Source: CAYXVU01 sp964468725 | Lineage (GTDB): Bacteria; Acidobacteriota; Blastocatellia; UBA7656 | Assembly: GCA_964468725.1 (NCBI GenBank) | Contig: CAYXVU010000245.1 | Coordinates: 1 to 9,026, forward strand | Direction of reading: 5' to 3' | Length of the DNA: 9,026 nucleotides | Shown here: positions 4,838-9,026 of the stretch, in pieces | Layout: each line of letters begins with the position of its first letter | How positions within the stretch are numbered: position 1 is the first letter of the stretch | Translations under genes and position numbers: made by a program | Notes under the pieces: model-generated | Told to the model about the DNA's origin: nothing | What the model saw: only the letters and a program-made list of their open reading frames with translations | Database searches by the model: none

Positions 4838-7539
4838 ATCTTCGACATCTACGAGCATGGGGGTTGCGGGCAGCAGGACTATTCGGACGACAGCGGCGTG
4901 ACCGTGAGTTTGCCGAAGAATTGGAAAGCCATCTGCAACTCCATATTGAAGACAATCTGCGCGCTGGACTGATGCCGCAGGAGGCGCGGCGACAGGCACT
5001 CATCAAATTGGGCGGTATCGAACAGACCAAAGAGAGGTACCGTCAACAAAGGGGGCTACCCATGATTGAAATGTTCATCCAAGACCTGCGTTACAGCCTG
5101 CGAAGACTGACGAAAAGTCCGGGCTTCACCTGCATTGCGTTACTTTCGCTGGCGCTCGGCATCGGGGCCAATACCGCTATCTTCAGTCTGGTCAATACGC
5201 TCTTTTTACGCCCCTTGCCGGTTGATAAGCCTGAGCAATTGGTCTCCATTCAGAACGTGTCGGGAGGTCGAGCATCGGCAGGCGTTTCGTACCCGAACTA
5301 CAAAGATTTTCGAGATCGTAACGACGCGTTGACCGGCTTGATCGGATACCGCTTCGCGCCCTTGAGCATCAGTTATGAGGGGGTGAATGAAAGGGTGTGG
5401 GGCTATTTGGTAACCGGCAATTATTTCGAAGTGTTAGGCGTCAAAGCCGCATTCGGGCGAACGATCACTGATGATGATGATCGGCTGCCCGGAGCGCACC
5501 CGGTGACCGTCATCAGCTATACGTGCTGGCAACAACGCTTCGGCGCAGACCCTGCGGCCATTGGTAGGAGCCTGATCGTCAATGGTCGCAGCTATACGAT
5601 CATCGGCGTTTTGCCACAAGGCTTCTTCGGAACGGAGGTCGTTGCAGCTCCCGAACTTTGGTTTCCCATGGCCATGCAGGCAGAGATCGAGATGGGAAAC
5701 AACTGGCTCAATAACCGGGCATCAGAATTTACCCTCTTACTCGGACGGCTCAACCCCGATGTCCCTATGGTGCAAGCGGAAGCCGCCCTCAACTCGATTG
5801 CGGGTCAGTTGGAAAGCGAATATCCGGACATCAATCAAGGTAAGCGCCTTGTCTTTTCGCCGCCAGGGTTCGGGTTTTCCGGCGGCATGATGCGCTTGAT
5901 GGTCATGGGCTTTACGGTTCCCTTGATGGTCATCGTTGCTTTTGTCTTATTGCTGGCCTGCACCAATCTGGCCAATCTGCTGTTAGCCCGTGCAGCGCAG
6001 CGACGAAAGGAGGTCGCCGTGCGGTTGTCACTCGGCGCCAGCCGACAACGACTGGTGTTGCAATTGCTAACGGAGAGCCTGTTATTAGCCATTGGCGGAG
6101 GCGGGTTGGGATTATTGCTTGCCTACTGGCTGGTCAATTTGGCAAGCGGAATCAAATTGCCGATTGATGCTCCGCTATTGATTGATCTGCACATTGATTA
6201 TCGTGTCCTGATCTTCACCGGTCTGGTCTCGCTGGTTACGGGCGTGCTGTTTGGGTTGCTCCCTGCCCTACAAACCACGAGGGTTGATCTGCTACCGGCT
6301 TTGAAGGATGAGCCGACATTCGGTGGTTCGCATCATTCGTTGGCGAAGAACGGGCTGATCGTCTTGCAGGTTGCCCTCTCACTCATCCTTTTGATCGCAG
6401 GCGGATTGATGATGCGCGCCTTGCAACGTGCGCAAACGATCCGTCTCGGATTCGACCCGGCACAGGCGGTCGAAATCTCATTCGATTTACGATTGCAAGG
6501 CTATGACTCGGCGCGAGGCAAGGAGCTTCAAAAACGTCTGTTGGAACGCGTGCGTTCCTTACCCGGCGTCGAGTCCGCGGGCATCATTGATCTGACGCCG
6601 GTTGATTTACATTTTGCAAGATCACCGATTTTTATTGAGGGACAAATTCCAGAACGCTCATCAAATGCGCCGCGAGCTATGGCGAGTCGCATGAGTCCGG
6701 GCTATTTGCAGGCAGTGAATACCCGTCTGATCAGAGGGCGCGATTTCAGCGATCAGGACGACGAGAATGCGCCGCCCGTCGCCATCGTCAACGAAGCCTT
6801 CGCCCGCCGCTTCTGGCCTGGGCAAGAAGCGCTTGGCAAGCGGTTCAGCCAAGGCTATCCGCAGGTTCCGTTGATAGCAACTACCGATAGCCCACAACCT
6901 CGCTTGATAGAAATCGTCGGCATCGTCGAAGACGGCAAATACGCGGGACTGAACGAAGAGCCGCAGCCTTATGTTTGCCGTCCAATGTTACAAGCCTATG
7001 CCGGTTCGACGGCTTTGATCGTTCGTACGCAAACCGACACGGCGCAAATGCTCGCTCTGCTTCGCAACGAGGTGCAACAGTTTGACCCGCGCATGCCGTT
7101 ATCCGGCAAACGGCTATCTGACAAGCTGGCCGTGCCCCTCTTACCGGCGCGCATCACAGCATCTTTACTTGGCATCTTCGGTTTATTGGCGCTGGCGTTG
7201 GCGGCTCTCGGCATTTACGGCGTCATGTCGCAAGCCATCAGCCGACGGACGCATGAAATCGGCATCCGCATGGCGTTGGGAGCACAGGCCGCAGACATTT
7301 TACGGCTCGCCATCGGGCAGGGCTTCAAACTCACCCTGCTCGGCGCAGGGATTGGGGTTGGGGTGGCGCTGGCGTTAACACGATTCCTCAAAACGCTGTT
7401 GTTCGGGGTGAGCGCAACCGATCCCCTCACCTATGTCGGGATTACTCTCCTCCTCATCTTCGTCGCGTTGCTGGCCTGTTATCTCCCAGCTCGCCGCGCT
7501 ACGAAGATTGATCCGATGGTCGCGTTACGTTACGAGTAG
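4834..7539 (+). CDS. ADOP-family duplicated FtsX/MacB-like permease
   Basis: Inner-membrane permease of the ABC type without its own ATPase, 901 residues. A soluble N-terminal segment with EFAEELESHLQLHIEDNLRAG (25-45) and ARRQALIKLGG (51-61) is characteristic of acidobacterial orphan permeases. TM1 is at about 99-125. A MacB-type periplasmic domain (about 130-345) is followed by an FtsX module with three TM helices (about 355-480), with RKEVAVRLSLGASR at 391-404 as the cytoplasmic coupling motif. The architecture then repeats: TM at about 507-527, a second periplasmic domain (about 540-765), and a second FtsX module (about 773-890) with HEIGIRMALGAQ at 807-818 and the terminal PARRATKIDPMVALRYE signature (885-901). 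The start is at 4834 by ribosome binding site and ATGA overlap with padR. No ATP-binding partner is encoded nearby, as usual for this family. Transport of lipoproteins, peptides or macrolide-like compounds is possible; the substrate is unknown. Confidence 0.95.
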   Translation: MNLRHLRAWGLRAAGLFGRQRRDREFAEELESHLQLHIEDNLRAGLMPQEARRQALIKLGGIEQTKERYRQQRGLPMIEMFIQDLRYSLRRLTKSPGFTCIALLSLALGIGANTAIFSLVNTLFLRPLPVDKPEQLVSIQNVSGGRASAGVSYPNYKDFRDRNDALTGLIGYRFAPLSISYEGVNERVWGYLVTGNYFEVLGVKAAFGRTITDDDDRLPGAHPVTVISYTCWQQRFGADPAAIGRSLIVNGRSYTIIGVLPQGFFGTEVVAAPELWFPMAMQAEIEMGNNWLNNRASEFTLLLGRLNPDVPMVQAEAALNSIAGQLESEYPDINQGKRLVFSPPGFGFSGGMMRLMVMGFTVPLMVIVAFVLLLACTNLANLLLARAAQRRKEVAVRLSLGASRQRLVLQLLTESLLLAIGGGGLGLLLAYWLVNLASGIKLPIDAPLLIDLHIDYRVLIFTGLVSLVTGVLFGLLPALQTTRVDLLPALKDEPTFGGSHHSLAKNGLIVLQVALSLILLIAGGLMMRALQRAQTIRLGFDPAQAVEISFDLRLQGYDSARGKELQKRLLERVRSLPGVESAGIIDLTPVDLHFARSPIFIEGQIPERSSNAPRAMASRMSPGYLQAVNTRLIRGRDFSDQDDENAPPVAIVNEAFARRFWPGQEALGKRFSQGYPQVPLIATTDSPQPRLIEIVGIVEDGKYAGLNEEPQPYVCRPMLQAYAGSTALIVRTQTDTAQMLALLRNEVQQFDPRMPLSGKRLSDKLAVPLLPARITASLLGIFGLLALALAALGIYGVMSQAISRRTHEIGIRMALGAQAADILRLAIGQGFKLTLLGAGIGVGVALALTRFLKTLLFGVSATDPLTYVGITLLLIFVALLACYLPARRATKIDPMVALRYE

Positions 7540-7564
7540 CGCATTCTTGTGCTTGCGCTACTCG
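7533..7564 (+). terminator. Strong hairpin spanning the permease stop codon
   Basis: CGAGTAGCGCA (7533-7543) and TGCGCTACTCG (7554-7564) form a perfect 11-bp stem with a 10-nt loop. The TAG stop of the permease lies within the left arm. No T-run follows, so it is not a classic intrinsic terminator. It may pause or stabilise the 3' end, or help Rho-dependent termination. Confidence 0.45.
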
Positions 7565-7579
7565 CATCAGGGGCTGCTA

Positions 7580-7588
7580 TGCTAGAAT
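7580..7588 (+). promoter_or_regulatory. Candidate extended -10 promoter for the exported protein gene
   Basis: TG-C-TAGAAT: a TGn extension plus a -10 with 5 of 6 consensus matches, about 60 nt before the start at 7647. No good -35 is present at 16-18 bp, which extended -10 promoters can tolerate. It suggests that this gene has its own transcript after the hairpin. Confidence 0.35.
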
Positions 7589-7640
7589 CGTCTGCCTGAG
7601 ATCAGATGACCGCACCAGCTCGTAACGGATCGTTTGGAAT

Positions 7641-7646
7641 GGAGGA
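7641..7646 (+). promoter_or_regulatory. Ribosome binding site touching the start codon
   Basis: GGAGGA abuts the ATG at 7647 with no spacer, too close for normal initiation there. The same site stands 9 nt before the in-frame TTG at 7656. A tiny overlapping frame ATG GAG GAA TGA (7639-7650) also shares its stop with the ATG. Confidence 0.45.
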
Positions 7647-8633
7647 ATGACACCGTTGTTTGCAAATTTTCCGCGACTACGCCCGATTTTCACTTTGCGC
7701 ACTTTTGCCGTCTTGCTCATGATCGTCTCGTTCGTCATCGTGCCGATGACGCATGCGGCTCGCCGATTTGAGCGTCAGGACAAAGAGACGAAGAAGCCCG
7801 AAACAACGCAAGAAAAGCGCAAGGACGAAAATAAAGTTCCTGATGCGAAAGAGATCGAAAAGGAACGCAAAAAGAAGGAGGCCAGTGCCGCTGCCCAAGT
7901 CACTCCGGCAGAGGCCGTCGCCGAATTGGCGATCTATGTCTTCGGTGGACGCGAACAGTTGAAGATCACCCGCGCCAATTTTCAAGAAGAAGGGGTGGTA
8001 CGGCTGGCCACCGAACAAGGGGACATTATCGGCAACTACACGATGCGCTCGATCATGAAAGAGAAGTCGTGGACAGACCTCCTACGCACCGATTTGGAGC
8101 TGACGCCGCCCGACGAAGCGCGGCGGCAGGGCGCGCCGGAAACGGTCAAATATACGGTAGCCTTCAACGGAGCAAGCGTCTGGTCGGCGCAAAATAATCA
8201 GTATGTGACGCCGCGTCCGGAAGCCGATGTCGCTTTTCGGGCGCAACTCGTACACGACTACCTGACCTTGCTCCGTTACCGGGAAGACGGTTCGAAGGTT
8301 GAACTCAAAGACCCGGAAACCATTGTCGGCGTCGAAACCAACGTGCTCGATTTGACCTTACCTGATGGCACGAAGACGCGCTACTGGATCAGCAAGAAGA
8401 CCTTCCGCATTTTGCATTGCGAGTACGAATTAAAACTTTCCGATAGCACCCCGGCTGCCAAGTATCGGATTTCGTACTACTACACGCCGCAAATCGTCGT
8501 GCAAAACACCCTCGTCCCTTCGCGAAAAGTCATGCTGCAAGACGGTAAGTTTACACAGGAGATGAAAGTAACGACCTTCACGCCGAACGCCAAAGTTGAT
8601 CTGGAAGTCTTCCAACACCTGCAAGGGCAGTGA
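7647..8633 (+). CDS. Predicted exported protein, possibly LolA/LolB-like fold
   Basis: I do not recognise a named family. The 328-residue frame begins with a signal sequence: basic n-region (R10, R12, R18), hydrophobic core about 19-34 (TFAVLLMIVSFVIVPM), then a likely signal peptidase I site after THA (35-37). The mature part opens with an extremely charged Lys/Glu-rich segment (about 39-79), probably a disordered or coiled linker. After VTPAEAVAELAIYVFGGREQL (85-105) comes a beta-rich region. Its later parts (YWISKKTFRILHCEYE at 246-261, KYRISYYY at 272-279, LVPSRKVMLQDGKFTQEMKV at 289-308) resemble the half-barrel repeats of outer-membrane lipoprotein-sorting proteins. That resemblance is my inference from pattern only. 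There is no lipobox, so a periplasmic location is likely. The start is unsure: ATG 7647 or TTG 7656. It follows the permease by 107 nt and a functional link is possible but unproven. Confidence 0.85.
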   Translation: MTPLFANFPRLRPIFTLRTFAVLLMIVSFVIVPMTHAARRFERQDKETKKPETTQEKRKDENKVPDAKEIEKERKKKEASAAAQVTPAEAVAELAIYVFGGREQLKITRANFQEEGVVRLATEQGDIIGNYTMRSIMKEKSWTDLLRTDLELTPPDEARRQGAPETVKYTVAFNGASVWSAQNNQYVTPRPEADVAFRAQLVHDYLTLLRYREDGSKVELKDPETIVGVETNVLDLTLPDGTKTRYWISKKTFRILHCEYELKLSDSTPAAKYRISYYYTPQIVVQNTLVPSRKVMLQDGKFTQEMKVTTFTPNAKVDLEVFQHLQGQ

Positions 8634-8708
8634 GGAAACCTGTGTACTCGAAAAAAGTTCCTTATGTTGTTTTGGCCACCTGAGCAAAAGTTATCATGGT
8701 GATTAGGT
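8634..8708. other. Convergent gap between exported-protein and channel genes
   Basis: 75 bp between two convergent 3' ends. I see no convincing bidirectional terminator. A CCACCT/AGGTGG pair (8676-8681 and 8715-8720) has a 33-nt loop and is weak. Composition becomes A+T-richer from here to the right edge. Confidence 0.4.
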
Positions 8709-9026
8709 TCATGTAGGTGGACTGAAAAAGAAGTCATCAGAAGCAGGCCTTTTTAGATTGATTAAAGCACTGAAAAATACCACCAGAAAAAACACTTCAC
8801 ATATATTGGCCAGCGAGCAGAGGAATTTTGCAAATGACGTGACAGGGATGATATCACCAAACCCTGTCGTGGTAACGGTATAGTTAGCAAAATAGATGTA
8901 GTCAATAAGACGCATTTTTCTATACACCTCAATTTGAGGCTGAATTGACTCAACATACACATCTACGGCTCTTTCTGGCTGAGAGATCGGAGAAGGTATT
9001 TGTGGGGTTATAACCCTCTCGCCTTT
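8709..9026 (-). CDS. Potassium-channel-like (Ion_trans_2) protein, 3' part only
   Basis: The minus-strand frame is open from the right window edge to a TGA at 8709-8711, giving 105 C-terminal residues. The N-terminal part of the gene lies outside, so the first start-like codon within the window (GTG, 8958-8960) should not be taken as the start. The fragment holds a pore helix (IDYIYFANYTV, 41-51) and the K+-channel selectivity filter TTTGFGD (52-58), a common variant of TVGYGD. After IIPVTSFAK follows an inner transmembrane helix (about 68-91, FLCSLANICEVFFLVVFFSALINL) and a short tail. This is the standard layout of a two-TM or four-TM-per-pair cation channel. There is no RCK/TrkA-N domain after the pore, so gating would depend on the missing N-terminal part. 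By hand count 8701-8940 is about 39% G+C, well below the genes to the left, hinting at a different origin. Confidence 0.88.
   Translation of the reverse strand, partial: KGERVITPQIPSPISQPERAVDVYVESIQPQIEVYRKMRLIDYIYFANYTVTTTGFGDIIPVTSFAKFLCSLANICEVFFLVVFFSALINLKRPASDDFFFSPPT

Noticed and set aside
8676..8720. CCACCT ... AGGTGG pair as a convergent terminator
   Set aside because: Six-bp stem with a 33-nt loop and no flanking T-runs on either strand.
8709..8960. Channel gene as a complete 83-residue protein starting at GTG 8960
   Set aside because: The frame stays open without a stop to the window edge, and an outer transmembrane helix is missing, so this is a 3' fragment of a longer gene.
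1..9026. CRISPR arrays, tRNA or rRNA genes, insertion sequences, phage genes
   Set aside because: I saw no regularly spaced repeats, cloverleaf-like sequence, conserved rRNA stretches, transposase motifs or terminal inverted repeats on either strand.

Overview
The window looks like a piece of a bacterial chromosome, most likely from the phylum Acidobacteriota. The main reason is a PadR-type regulator overlapping a long duplicated FtsX/MacB permease. That pair matches the 'acidobacterial duplicated orphan permease' (ADOP) arrangement known from Acidobacteria. Class-level placement is not possible from sequence reading alone.

Left half, minus strand (about 4170 down to 1): a promoter candidate near 4141-4170 is followed by three genes for ATP-dependent carboxylate-amine (peptide-like) bond-forming enzymes. 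In transcription order these are a RimK/glutathione-synthetase-like ATP-grasp protein (3158-4108), a circularly permuted ATP-grasp protein (1634-2977) and a YbdK/GCS2 glutamine-synthetase-fold ligase (434-1534). A fourth co-oriented gene, a GxxExxY protein of the PD-(D/E)XK nuclease fold, runs off the left edge (1-372). It is probably a passenger and has a CACAG-repeat leader. The amidoligase trio is the most interesting content: three different ligases in one run suggest stepwise assembly of an undescribed small peptide-like metabolite. No carrier protein, amino-acid-modifying enzyme or obvious exporter is visible in the same run.

Middle (4109-4492): a 384-bp divergent regulatory region with promoter candidates for both sides, several short palindromes, a three-copy CTCCTAT/ATAGGAG repeat overlapping a promoter candidate, and a near-perfect 16-bp tandem duplication just upstream of the padR ribosome binding site.

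Right half, plus strand (4493-8633): PadR regulator (4493-4837), ADOP permease (4834-7539, ATGA overlap with padR), a strong hairpin spanning the permease stop codon, then a predicted exported protein with a highly charged linker and a beta-rich C-terminal part (7647-8633). The right end holds the 3' portion of a minus-strand potassium-channel-like gene (8709-9026, entering from outside the window) in clearly more A+T-rich DNA.

Several starts were moved inward from the longest reading frame because a Shine-Dalgarno sequence and family alignment agree on the shorter form: 1534, 2977, 4493 and 4834.
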